Below are positions 42,145 to 54,161 of a DNA stretch of 64,000 nt, in pieces. Position 1 is the first letter of the stretch. Every line of letters starts with the position of its first letter. This DNA is from Xylogone sp. PMI_703 (taxonomy: Eukaryota > Ascomycota > Leotiomycetes), in contig JAJTUQ010000006.1 in assembly GCA_021399445.1 (NCBI GenBank), positions 3,224,001 to 3,288,000 on the forward strand, written 5' to 3'. The notes beneath the pieces are model-generated. The model worked only from the letters and a program-made list of their open reading frames with translations, was not told where the DNA came from and did not search any database. The position numbers and the translations under genes were made by a program.

Positions 42145-43525
42145 TAGAAGAAATACATTGTGCGGAAGTGGTCTTCGGGTGATAGGTAGAGGTGGAACTT
42201 GTGGAATGCAGATACAGGCTGAACTGAGTTGCGAACGCTGTCGGCGGACGATTTGATATGCCTAACCCCTGACCGCCCTTGGATCCCAAGTGAAACGTTT
42301 ACCGACACCCGATACTCTCAGTTAGGAACTCGTTAGTACTTGAATACACATATGGCTGAATAGTATTAATTCAGATTATTGGCTAATTGAACTGTAACAT
42401 CAGAGTCTCCCGGCTTGACGCGGAGCATGTTGCAAGACTTAACAAGTGCTAGCTGAAAGTTGCCAATTAACGTATAGTCCATATTCGATAAAAGACTTCT
42501 CAGTATATATGGCAAATAACCATACCGTGTTCCCCATTTAACCATGTATTAGAACACAATCACGTGTCCTCATTCCGAAAAGATTTTGGTGGGCTTACAT
42601 TTACGTACCATGACATATTGTATGAAGGCTTTATTCAGCATGAGCCAGAAATTCCTACTATGCGTTCCTAATGTAGAAGTAATCCGTTGTTCAAATCTCC
42701 ACCATGGACTGTACTATAGTAAACTTAGGATAGCCAATCAATCAATTCAAACTTCTTTGGGTTTCCACATTTTGTGGAATATCAGACCAATGCTCCCACA
42801 TCATGCCATCCCGGAGATGTGAGTATACCTGGCAGTGAGAAATATGTGCCGCATATTATCTTTCCCTTGGCCGTAATCGCATTGGCAGGATTCCTACATT
42901 CCGATTCTTGCTAGAGAGCTTCTGTTGTAATGCACTACGTGTAGTTGATGAAGTGACTACTTGATAAGTCCGACAGCCTTCCATATGTTATCCAGGATGG
43001 CTCCGCAATAAACTCCGAGTTCAGTCCGGGGTTGTACCTTATTCATCGGGTTGCTTCGTACTCCTGGGCTGGATAAACCACTATGATAACCAATAGTTCC
43101 TACTGGCTAAATGGCCAATTTATATGGTATTGAGATCCGTTGCCTATACACCAGGATTATGGGACCGAGATGCTAATGCGTTACTTCGCAAATACTTCGG
43201 AGCTGAATGAAAATCCTAACGTCGCAGAGAGAACAGACCGTGGAGGAACCTAGACCACCCAAACTGACTCCATCACATCACCTCGCATAGTTATCCTTGA
43301 GCGGCAGAGATCTAGGAATCAGAAATAATACGGCGTTTCATTATCTAAAACAGTGTTTATCACGTGAGATCTGGGGTGTCAGATAGCGCATCTGTACTGC
43401 AGAAACAGGCGTGGTGCGCGGCCCTGGATATAAAGCAGACCAAGGAGGCGAGTACCATGCTGTTTCCTCGACTTCTTCAACTCAAAGTACATCTTTTTAA
43501 AGTGTAAAAACCATAGCGCGACAGA
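42145..43525. other. Intergenic region, promoter of FAD monooxygenase at right end
   Basis: No supported ORF over 1.3 kb apart from short frames. A TCACGTGA site lies at about 43361. Confidence 0.45.
43428..43435 (+). promoter_or_regulatory. TATA-like element of FAD monooxygenase gene
   Basis: ATATAAAG lies 91 bp upstream of the ATG at 43526, after a GC-rich patch. Confidence 0.45.
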
Positions 43526-44999
43526 ATGCTAGCAAGGTCGGAACCACTACGCATCGCGATTGTCGGCAGCGGTATTGGAGGGTTATTTGCTGCTCTCTCC
43601 ATTCAGCATTTCTGCAAACATGGAGATGTCATTGTTGATGTATATGAGCAGGCCCACGAGTACAAAGAAATTGGCGTTGGAGTCAGTATTGGCATCAATG
43701 CAGTGAATCTTCTGAAAGAGGTAGGGCTCTACGATGAGGTCCGGGCCATCACGAGTGACCTTCAAGATGTCTGGGTTTCTGTCCGGCGCTACGACAATGG
43801 TGGAGAAATCGTCACCATGAGAAGTGGGAATAAGGAGGATCCATCTCACTTCCCTGTGCATCGAGCTGAGTTTCTGGATCTTCTGATCCAGGCTGTCAAG
43901 AGGAGAGGGTTGGCTGCGTTACATAACAATGAGAAGTGCATTAAATTAGATCTAAAACCCTTCGAAGACCGAGATCTACACGCTGATTTCTGCTCACAGG
44001 AGGTTGGCGATACTATGATACTTACGTTTGCGGATGGAAGTCGTGTGACGGCAGACTTGGTTGTCGGGGCCGACGGGATCCATTCCTGCGTTCGATCCCA
44101 TTTCCTGGTATGATAGCTATAACGTTTCATAGGAGACTTGTTACCTTGGAAACTGATCTGTTTCCATTTTTGCAGCATGATGATGCCAAATTCGACGAGA
44201 TGGTAGTGTATCGCGGCCTGTGCCCTGTTTCTGAGCTCGAAAGCTGGTGGCCGTTCAACACATATTCAGCAATGTGGGTCGCTCCCCGAAGGTACTTTCT
44301 CGTCTACCCGGTCAGCAAGGGTACTATGGTGAATATCGGGGCGTTTATTACCACTTCAAAGGAGGAATTGGGCGATGGAGTTGAAAGCTGGACTTTAACT
44401 GGTGATAGAGACGACATTGAGAAGGAATTCGCCGAATTTGAGGACACGGTCCATCGAGTCGTACACCATATGGATAAAAAGCCATTAAAATGGATCCTTT
44501 ACGATCGGGATCCATGCAAGCAATGGGTATTTGCTGACGGCAAGGTGGTCCTGTTAGGGGATACAGCGCATGCTATGGTCCCCCACCAAGGTCTGTGAAA
44601 TTATATAGCAATTTGTCTTTTCTTTCTTAAAAAATGTATATCTGACGAAACGTACGTACGTATACAGGAGCAGGTGCAGGCCAGTCTTTGGAAGACGGCT
44701 ATCTTCTCGGCCGCGCTCTGAAAGACTTCTTACAAGGGAAAGACGCTAAAGCTTTGAAGTATTTCTTGTGGGTCTACCAGGATGTGAGACTTCCTCGCGC
44801 AGAAAAAGTGCAGGTAACTTCTAGAGAGAATGGAAATGTGTTTCATCTCCAGTCGGACGAATTCAAAGGTTTGTCATACGAAGAGAGCTTGCCAGTGTTG
44901 AACAAGATCCTGGCGGATAGACTGAGGTGGATTTGGACCGCGGACATTGATAAGGCCTACCAAGCTGCTAAGGACCAGAAGCTCGCAGGTGTAAGTTGA
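43526..44999 (+). CDS. FAD-dependent monooxygenase, salicylate hydroxylase-like
   Basis: Three exons: 43526-44107, 44176-44590 and 44668-44999 (introns 68 and 77 nt, GT-AG), give 442 residues. The Rossmann GxGxxG is IVGSGIGGLFAAL (about residues 13-25) with the acidic end of strand 2 at VYEQ. The DG fingerprint is VVGADGIHSCVRS (about 182-194). The GD motif VLLGDTAHAMVPHQGAGAGQSLEDG spans the second intron and is only complete after splicing. This arrangement is class A flavoprotein hydroxylase, the group of NahG-type salicylate 1-monooxygenases and many secondary-metabolism hydroxylases. It would use NAD(P)H and O2 on an aromatic acid. Substrate is not determinable. A TauD-type dioxygenase lies 1.2 kb downstream on the same strand. 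Confidence 0.88.
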
Positions 45000-46158
45000 G
45001 CAATGAGAGACTCGTCTGCGTGCATATTTATACAGATGCCTAGTTTGAGCTCCGTTCCAATAGGCATTTTAAAGGGGTATAAGGCTTCAAGAAGTGTTAT
45101 GATATTTGTAGTATTGATCCGCATACTCTGAATGGCTGTTAATCTTCGCATGTTATTATTACTATATTCGGTTGTCCTTAATTGGGGGTGTATTGTAAGC
45201 CACAACAATTGCTACCCACTTCCAAGAATCAAAAAGGGTCAGAAAAGGACTGTAGGATTCTGGACATGGACAACAATGACCTGATAACCTTCTTTACCTT
45301 ATATTCTTGGACAGGGTAGCCCATAATGCTCGGGCTTGATCAAACCGGTGGTGCAAACCGAGGAGTTTATGAAAAAGGGGTAATTAAGCATCTCTGTTAC
45401 GGTCTTAGTCTATTTGGGGATATCGGAGTCAGTCCCTACTAGCTTCGGTTCGGGCGTCAATTAGCGTACCGAAATTTGGTATAACCTTTCTTGCAAGCTC
45501 ACTGGTGTAAGGTCATACGGCGGTTACGGCAGTGGCGGCGGCGCAAGTATATGGGGAATATATGGAGCACCGCTCGTTCAGTTGCTATATTCCATGATAC
45601 TCGGTGGGGAGATTACTCCCGACCTTTTTCATTACCAGCGGCTACTGGTAGTTACGTAGCACATTCCTGACAAAACCATGGATGCTGATATATATGAAAT
45701 ACTTTTCATCATTACGCAATGCATATGTGCACTGATCCAGGCTACTATGGAAATGTGGGGAAGTGATAGGATAGTCTGTGAGTTATGAACGGCGTATTTA
45801 GAGTGATTAGCGGTTTTAGTCCTCTTGATACAGATATATGCAAGTCGACTACAACCAACACCGTGAGTGAACTCGCCCCGTATGCGCGATTTTTGTCGAT
45901 CTTCATCCTAAACATCAAGCCTGATATGAAATGCATAAGGACCAGGATAAGTGCTCAAGTCTATTGCCGTAATACCGAGTTGAGGGTGCTCGGCTTTGTC
46001 ATAATCCCTCTAAATAACATAGGAACGGTGAAGATCAACGTTGCAATTATGTATATTAGGGAGCGTTCTCTGCGAGCGCCAGCCATACAAGCAAACAACA
46101 ATCAAACCCGCGTTTACACTTAAGTCATCGATACGATTTTACTCTGGCAGCATACAAG
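45000..46158. other. Intergenic region between the two oxygenase genes
   Basis: A 112-codon frame (45785-46123) has no family resemblance and overlaps a minus-strand frame. No supported gene. Confidence 0.45.
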
Positions 46159-47926
46159 ATGTATAAGTTACGAAGTTCTTCGAAGTTCTTAAGGCTAGGC
46201 CAAAGAACCCTCGTTCGCCATGCTACGAGCAGTACGAGAGGAGACCATCCAGTGATTAATTCATCCAATCTTCACGCTCTGAAAGTGATCAACCCAGATT
46301 CAGGAATGCCAACAACCGTGTCTCCGCTCTTTAACCCCAACATTGTTGGTCGTGTTCCACCGGAGCCAAACCGTCCAGAGATTGATATCCCCAAGGATCG
46401 TGGCTGCTACGCAGACCCTGAAAAGAAAGCCCTGTTAGCTGTTGCTGAACCTGTTGATTTAACAATATCTGTTGGTACTGAGTTAAAAGGCTGTCAGCTG
46501 TCCCGGTTAAACCACAAGCAGCTTGATGAACTTGCACTTCTCATTGCAGAACGTGGGGTGGTATTCCTGCGGAACCAAGATATCACCAGTGACCAGCAGG
46601 CCGAAATGTTTGAATATTTTGGTATGTCAAACTTGAAAGAATAATGGTATATTTAGGTCCGCTACGTTGTTGATGCTAACGCGCCCATTTCCTAGGTCCA
46701 TTAGAGAAGCACCCAGGGCAAAAGGTTGAGCTATCTCCAATATCCTCAAATAATAATATATTTGCTGACTTAAATGATATTCTATATAGGGAGGCAAGGT
46801 AATGAAACAAAATTCTCCATTGTGCTACCGCTGAATTATATATGATAGTACTTTCACTTGCCACCAATGAGTGAGATTCACGAGCGAAGTGATTTGAATC
46901 ATTCCCCTTGGGTAAGCTCGACGACATTGTTTAATTTACACTAATACTGATGCAAGTCACTAGCCCGGCGTCGACTGGCATTCAGATACTTCGTTTGAAA
47001 TCAACCGTGAGTTTAGGTAGTTTTACTCCTGGAACTCTTCTAACACTGAACAGCACCCTGTTTTACTATGTTGAGGATGGAAACACATCCCACAGTGGGA
47101 GGGGACACTGCATGGGTATGCAGCGGGAGGCTTCAGTTGAGGCAGTAAGATACTAATGATCTAACAGACGTCCTCATATGGCTTGTACGATGAGCTAAGC
47201 CCCGCCATGAAGAAAATTGTGGAGGGTTTGCACGCTGTCCATACTTCGAGACATATGTGTAGGTAGTCGCGTATCGCCTTTTGCAGTTGGACATGACGAC
47301 TGATTGTGTGCAGACGAGACTATGTGCGATATGTGGTTACAAACACCTAATCGTCCACCCATGGATTCACACCATCCCGCTGTAATCACGCATCCTGTCA
47401 CCGGTTTAAAGGCACTGAATATCAACATTGGATGGTGCGATGGCTTTGCTGAGCTTAACAAGGCAGAATCTGGTGAGCAATCTGCTAAAACAAACGATGA
47501 TTCTAGTTCCAAAGAAGATTGACTGGATTCAGATGCTCTAATGAACTTTTTCAGATGGCACATCCACTCAGCAGATGATCACTACGTCCGTTGGAAATGG
47601 GAGCCAGGATCTGTGGCGATTTGGGACAATCGGTAAGTCGAGCACACTCCTCTTAGTCTAGACAGGACAAGGCCACTGACCGTCTACCGTTAGTTGTGTC
47701 CTACACCGCATCATTCCAAGCAAATACCGAGGTCCACTCCGTACCGGAATCCGTACTGTGACGAAGGGTGCAAAACGTACGTTCCCCTTTCTCTAACGCA
47801 TTTATGTGGTCCTTCTACCGTGCACATGTTGACGATAAGGTGTATGCAGCTGTATTTGATCCTAATAGTTTAGGTCGACGTGAGAAAGAGGAGCTTGAGG
47901 AGAAGCGTAGTAAAATATCAAAGTGA
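46159..47926 (+). CDS. Fe(II)/2-oxoglutarate-dependent dioxygenase, TauD/TfdA family
   Basis: Ten exons: 46159-46621, 46696-46798, 46872-46911, 46964-47006, 47054-47115, 47168-47258, 47314-47472, 47533-47632, 47694-47776 and 47850-47926. All introns are GT-AG (47-74 nt) with matching phases, giving 406 residues. The facial triad is visible: H and D in DWHSDTSFE (about 208 and 210) and the distal His in CVLHRIIP (about 358), with the 2-oxoglutarate-binding Arg in the GPLRTGIR segment. Conserved GPLEKHPGQK, NPPCFTMLR, GGDTAW, YGLYDELSPAMKK and HPVTGLKALNI blocks appear in family order. The Arg/Ser-rich N-terminus could be a mitochondrial presequence. Relatives release sulfite from taurine or sulfonates. 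Raw six-frame reading fragments it badly, but no lesion remains after splicing. Confidence 0.85.
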
Positions 47927-49188
47927 ACATGCTATGTAGAGGTGCGAGAATTTGTGTGCCCGCCAACCTCAGAAATTTCCAGATCCCGTGGAAGGTGCGG
48001 TAGAAGAGAGCACTGAGACAGAGTTTATTTTATCCTCCAAGAGATTTTACTATACGTTTATAGAGGGAAATAAGATTCTACGACTTTCTACAGTCTATTG
48101 ATAGTACATAAATGTAAAAATCTTAGAAAATGTACGGAGATGTACCGCCCAGTTCGTAAGGGTTGAGCGCAATTACTTGTTGTACGGTCTGCCAGAAATG
48201 TGTGTAGAACAAAGGTATAGTTACGGTGCTGCCTTGGATATGAATATCTATAGTAATAGAGAAAGTGCCCTCACAATAGATTACGCCTACTTCAACCTCT
48301 TGCCGTGGCCCTTCACTACCGCGTCTTTAGTTAGATCAACTGCCATCCACCCCGTACAAGCACGCAGCCAGGAGTAAATCTTCGTATGTTATCCAGTATT
48401 GAGTGGTTCATCCAAGCTTCGGCCGATTTATGCAGCTTGCTGATCTCCACGCCTTGATTTCAATCAAATGGTTGGCTTCATGATTGATTACCTTTGTGAT
48501 ATGCCCCCAGCACCTGTTATGCAGTCTTGCGTTTTACTTACTTAGCTTAGAGGAGGCACATAGTTTCAGTAATAGAGAGAATTAACGAGTTAAGCATGAC
48601 CCGGCGCCTAATCGCGACGGATGCGTTGCGGAGGCGGGGAGAATTGTGGGGGCGGCCCGCATTGGCGGGAATGTCCCACATTTAACCCCGAGCTGAATCC
48701 GAACCCGCCCGTAGCACCCCGAAACCATACATCAAGCCATCATTCCTGCACGATTAAATCGCCTCTTTATGTAAAGCCAATTAATGATCTCTTTGCATAT
48801 TTTTATGTAGTTCAAGGAGACGGAGGGATTCCCGGAGGAGTCTGCAGTACGGGGGCATTCGGACTGCTATTCCAGCCTCAACCAGGCCCTCCAGCACCGG
48901 CTTCTACTAGTGAGGGCCAGAAACAAACACCTCTTGTGTGGCGTCAGTACAAGCAAAGAGAAATGATATCTGCGAAGTTGCTTCTTAATGGCAGCACACA
49001 AGATGTGCTATGAAATTCAGTACAGTTCAACCAATGCCATTACTATATCCTTGACCTTGAGAGGTGATCTTTTTTTTTTACTTAAAATGACTGCCGAGTA
49101 TCTATCTTATTCGATTCCTCGAAAGCGATCTTAACGAATAACAAATCTGTGCAAGAGACATCAGATATCCTCTCGTGATTTGTCTTCC
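47927..49188. other. Convergent intergenic region
   Basis: The part 48600-49015 is richer in G+C and contains a 130-codon frame starting MRCGGGENCGGG. It has no recognised family, so I do not call a gene. The remainder is AT-rich. Confidence 0.4.
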
Positions 49189-51434
49189 CTAGGAATCTGA
49201 GTTAAGGTTATCCAAAGCAGTTTTTAAGGTCATTAGCGTATTGTTGTATGCTTGACTTGGAGTCCGAGAAGGTGCATGTCCGAAAGTCTCAACAAGTTGG
49301 TGTAGTAGAGCTTTGGTGGATAAGTCGTTAGTATCCTGAAGCCTTGTGCTTAGCGTAAGGGCGCAACTGAGGGTCATATGTATCAGTATCCATAGTTGAC
49401 TAGTCACCAGAGATAGTCTCCGAAGGCGGAGATAATTAGCGACTACGGAGTGGCATCGCTCAAGGCAAGGCTGCATAATGTCGTTGCGTCTGATATCACT
49501 AGAAACAAAACGGGGCTGATACAAGTGGAAGTTGAAGAAATCCGAATAAATCCGCAAGCAGAAAAGCTCCACATAGTGACTAGTAGTTTTACACTCCGAA
49601 ATATCTCGGAGGCGTGGCAGGGCTTCGGATGCAACGCAGCCGATTCGGTTCCGAAGTGACTGTAGACTGGATGTCGACAGGTTATCCCCGGACTGTCTCG
49701 TATTGTCGACAGCGTGACAAAATTCGTTCGCTACCAACAAAAGATGATGACAACTATCGAGGAAAGAATACCCTTCAAAGTCCGAACTAGTATGTGGCGA
49801 ATAAGATGGATTCTGTATAAGTATCCCACAAGGACGGTCATAGCATAGAGACAGGAATGTATCTTGCCATATGAGGGCACGCCTGTGATGGTGAAAGCAT
49901 TTTAGCACATGACCTCATATTGCCATACCTGATAATCACAACAGGTATGCCTACCCGCCAAGCTTCGTGTCTCTCACTCACCAGATATGGTTCTCTCTCT
50001 CAATGTCCTCCCTTTTTACTGGATCGGATATTGTATTGGCATTCGGTGTACGGTGCATTCCTAGACTCTGCGCCAAGCGAATGGTTAAGCCTGGGAGTCA
50101 TAAACATCAGCTTCAACGTCGGGATAATGAGGAGGCGGGAGAAATTTTACCAAGAAGTGACCACGATGCCTCCGCATTAGTCTGATTCCGCAAGCAACTG
50201 CCAAGAAGAATGAGTGCTTGGATATGCTCGACTTCCGGAGAAATGAGGAAGTTGCCAATCCTTAGACAATGGAACGAGCAGCAAGCTATTTGGATGTCAG
50301 CAACACTGTAGTTGATCGTGAGTAAAATAAGAAAATACTGAGATGCCTCGATCTGAATATGGAAAGAAACAAGCTATCAAGCGTGAGAAGGGGGGATTGT
50401 GGGAAAGTGCTTACTGAAGACACGAGCATTCACCATTTCAACGTCGCCTTGTAAAGGGGAGAATTGTGCGCCGCACGCAAGGATGCTGAAGAGAACCCCA
50501 AACCATGATGAAGGATAACCACATGAAGGGGATTGCGACGTATTCAATAGACCCTCTGCCCTTCCCTCAATGAATCGGCAGAGCGTCGCTTCAAAGTCGG
50601 CAACATTAATTATCGGAGGGAGAAGAGGTAGCATGGCCCCTTGGCATGATCGAAAGTAGCTTTAGGCGTGACGTTAGGACACTATCTGATACCTTTTCAA
50701 GTAGTACTGAGGACAACAAACCTCATCAACATTGAATCTTCAGGTAGTGCATGACACACGGTGTCTAATCCATCCCCAGGCATCCAGAGATTTTGAAATG
50801 GAAAATTTATAGTAGAATTTTGCAAACACACAAATTCAAATATGCTCTGGGGGTGCAGAGAAACACCCAGTCCCTGCCAGTCTTTTCGGGCAGCCTCTTG
50901 CTGAGCGCTCAGGAAATTCGGTATCGAGCCAGGTCCGGCATGAGTTCTAGAGCTGATTGAAAGCGTAGAGTCTACAAACAACCCTTCCTGTCTTCCCGTA
51001 ACCTGTTCAGAAGAATCTTCCTCATTCGTAGATACAGGGAAGAAGTTCTCGGTGGTAGCGGGTAGAGGATCTCCAGGCTGGAATATCGCCTTCGCAGCTG
51101 ATTCTTCGCTGGCATTACAGAAAGCAAAGCCGTTCTCCAGTGACGCCTGGGTCTGTTCTTCGATTTGGACTCGTTCATCTATAAGCTGCGGCCTTGATGA
51201 GGTGAAAGTCGCACCCGAAATCGTTGCTCTGCGACCACAGAGGTCTGGGTGCCCACGCCGGATACAACTATCGCAAGGTGTGCGAAAATCACACTTGACT
51301 TTTCGCCTTCTACAGGGGTAACAAGCTTTGGGCGAACGGAATCTCCGGCGTTGAACGAGAAGGGAGTCTATCGTTTCATTGTCGAGATTATCCAAATAGG
51401 AACTGGCCTGGCTGCTTGCCTCCAGTTCAGCCAT
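49189..51434 (-). CDS. Zn2Cys6 transcription factor with fungal_trans domain, 631 aa
   Basis: Five exons: 51434-50722, 50659-50415, 50285-50151, 50090-49982 and 49882-49189 (introns 62, 129, 60 and 99 nt, GT-AG), give 631 residues. The zinc cluster ACYPCRRRKVKCDFRTPC continues DSC-X8-C (residues ~38-66; spacing CX2CX6CX5CX2CX8C). The middle homology region forms across junctions: LPEDSMLMSYFRSCQGAMLP, then FHCLRIGNFLISPEVEHIQ, ASWSLLGLTIRLAQSLGMHR and RENHIWRALIWQDTFLSLC. These are the family's characteristic steps, so the introns are well supported; the 129-nt one is longest and least sure. Converges on the TauD gene. It may regulate that oxygenase pair. Confidence 0.82.
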
Positions 51435-52481
51435 GAGTACTAAGATTGGTCACAAATAGCAAGACAGAGTGCTAAGGGAGGACAGGAATGAAGAGTGATG
51501 TGGCTATAGTCTAATGTTAGATCCCAGTCGCCGCCGTACATGTACTACAGTGTCTGACCCGGAAAATTGTTAAAAAGTGGGCCATGGGTGCCTGAAAATA
51601 TGACACGGGCTCAGGAATGCATAATTAAGACGCGTCATTATTGACTGGCGGAAACACAACTGAAACTTTAGGCTTTCGTTAGCGATAGAAGCCTATAACT
51701 GCCCTGTAATTACAGTGATCTTCAGGCTATTGATCGCCGTAATACGCTGTAAATTTAGTGAAATTTAGACATTGAGTTCACTACAATGCCTATAATATTC
51801 AAACTTCATAGCATAACCGACAATGCCGTATCCAGACGGCGGTAACTAGAGGAGCCCCTTGTTTTGCGCGAGGCACCAACTGGCCCGCTTTTACATTTTT
51901 CCAGGCCAGACACTGTACCTCCGTAGTTGCGAGGCTTACGGCAGGTAGTATTAATCCAACCAATCATCATTTGAAATTAACGAGTTTAAATATTTTATTT
52001 TCTTGTATTTTATTATTTTATTCAACAATAATTACTTTCTATAAGAATTATTAAAAAGAGTTTATTCAGCTATGTAAAATCTTATATAAAAGTTACGAAC
52101 TATGTAACAAGGCAATCTTCTGACGGGTCTTATTTCCTCTCCACCAGTTCACTGCCGCAACTTTTTGATAGTGGTGTGTCGGGTCGAGATCAGTGTATAG
52201 GTAGCCGTATTACGCCCGGCTAAGCTAAAGAGGGTAAAGGATTAAGGCTTAAGTTCTAATCTATTGCATTATGTTATAAATGCTAAATCATGATATATTT
52301 ATTCGTTTATAACACAGTTAAAGCAGTATATAATTCTCCATTGCAAAATACTCTTTGTGTAAATGCCTAAAGTTTTCTCGGCTGAAAATTCGGTAATGAA
52401 TAAAGATTAAAGATTAATGGTTTCCAAGCCAGTGGTAATTCAGTCAGCCGTGCTACGCTAATACTGTACCGTGCCACCTTA
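51435..52481. other. Intergenic AT-rich region
   Basis: Very AT-rich between 51960 and 52090 and around 52270-52400. No supported ORF or repeat. Confidence 0.45.
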
Positions 52482-54108
52482 TTACCCATTGGCAGTTATT
52501 GCATTTACAATAGCGTTGGCTATGAGTTTATGGCCCATGGTTCTAGGATGGAAGGTCCGGGCTGTGGATGAGGAAGGGCCACCGGAATTCGAAGCGACCA
52601 CGAGGACATCGTCCGTCCAGGTGACTGTGAGATTCATCAGAGAATCATCATCTCTCAAGTTATCGAGGTTCCTAAATTGTGCTGCATAACTAGAGTTCAT
52701 AAGAGCTTGGTTTGCCCAAACACACCAGATGTTCTCAAAGTCATATGCGCTGGTCATAGCACTACTATTGCATGCCGTTGGGTCGATTTGTATGGAGTAT
52801 ACTCCGTCGGCGGGGGGAGCTATTAAAGGTGCTGGCGGTGGTTCAATCGAGGGATTCTTTGGCCAGTTATCCTCTTCGCCAGGGTAGTTGTCCGCACCAT
52901 TCAAATAGAAGAAGTAGTTATGCGCCGCCTCGTATTTGTCAGACATGGGCTCATTGCTATACCCAGGTGTGCAGAAACGGTGTCCATCCAGATCAGCGTC
53001 CCAGTCGACGTAAGTAATAGACTGGCCTTCTTTTAGCGTCACAGTCCCGATGAGGCCCTGAATCTTAGTGTTGAGTGCCACGACAAGATTATCGATGGAC
53101 GTCCTCAAATCCTTGGTAAGGCGCGGGTTATCAAAGTATATGTGCGTACCGAAAGTGCCGCAATCATCGACTGACTCGTCTGCTATATCCAAAAACTGAC
53201 CACAGCCCGCCACATAGAGGGCAAACTTCTGGCCGTCGGGAATTCTTTCAAAGATGCTATTATAGAGCGCTACGAGATTTTGCGCGAATTTGACGCTATC
53301 AATTGCAGCTTGTGCCTCGTCAAGTGCGCCGGGGCAGTCGAAAGTTCTCCAGAAGAGTCCTGTTCCGAATCCGGGAGGGTCTGCAGATGTTAGTGGGCGT
53401 TTCTCTACCTCTTTGAACGCCAAAGATATTGGGAGAAGGAGAGCATGACCAGTAGTGATTCAGACTACTGCATAACGCCAGCGCAAAGTGCAGACAGGAA
53501 AATATCTAGCAGATGTACTTACGGAGGACACACTGGATCAAAATATTGGTAAACCCAACATCATTACCACCGATGGTAATTGTTCCCAAGTCTGACGTTG
53601 TGGGATCCCAACTACTAAGTTGTTTCTGCATTTTTGCGTCGTTCGTCAATGACCCAGAACACGCTAGGTATTGCATTTTAAATTCTAGACGACTTGTTAG
53701 ACTACAGTTTATAAAGCCGGAAGGAGCAACGGCTCCAAAACATCGAATATAAGCCCCACCACTCATGGATGGCCATTCTTCAACGGAGACATAAGGGAGA
53801 GTCAGCCTACCAGTTAATGCGAGTCTTTGGAAGGTTTGATTCAGTTGAGCGGGATACGACTGCGTGAATCTTAAGCAGCCGTTAAAGGAACTGTCCCAAA
53901 TTGATCCAGCTCCAGGACCAGAACTGAACGAATCTCCAAACGATACCCTGAGACACTTAGTGTTCGCTGTTTAATACGAATTTGGAAAACATACCATCCG
54001 GTGGTTATTGCATCAAATGTTAAAGTAGGACTCGAAGCGCATCTAAGCCATACCGCGGTTAGTACATCTTTAGAAGATTTAGCATCGTGATAGAAGCCTT
54101 TGGAAGGT
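52482..54108 (-). CDS. SGNH-hydrolase (GDSL lipase/esterase) module, apparently the C-terminal part of the GH55 gene
   Basis: Exons 54108-53995, 53947-53811, 53684-53523 and 53380-52482 read in one continuous phase. Block I is VSFGDSFSSGPGAG with the nucleophile Ser, restored by a GTATGT...CTCAG intron. Oxyanion and neighbouring blocks follow as FKMQYLACSGS and TITIGGNDVGF (Gly and Asn of the SGNH name). The catalytic His lies in RTFHPRTMGHKLIA near the C-terminus. There is no in-frame ATG and no signal peptide ahead of block I, and the frame connects through a 53-nt intron (54109-54161) to the GH55 module upstream. I therefore read it as the second half of a bifunctional secreted protein. 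If it is a separate gene, its start has not been found. Frame intact. Confidence 0.75.
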
Positions 54109-54161
54109 CTTCGTATCACCGTTCACAAGCTGACCGGGCAATTGCACTAGGGTCCACTTAC

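Noticed and set aside
47138..47167. A ~23-nt intron between VCSGRLQLRQ and TSSYGL in the TauD gene
   Set aside because: Too short for splicing. A GTATGC donor right after GGDTAW gives a normal 52-nt intron with the same acceptor.
46699..47170. TauD gene looked like a pseudogene with many stops
   Set aside because: All stops fall inside short GT-AG introns; a ten-exon model restores every conserved block in phase.
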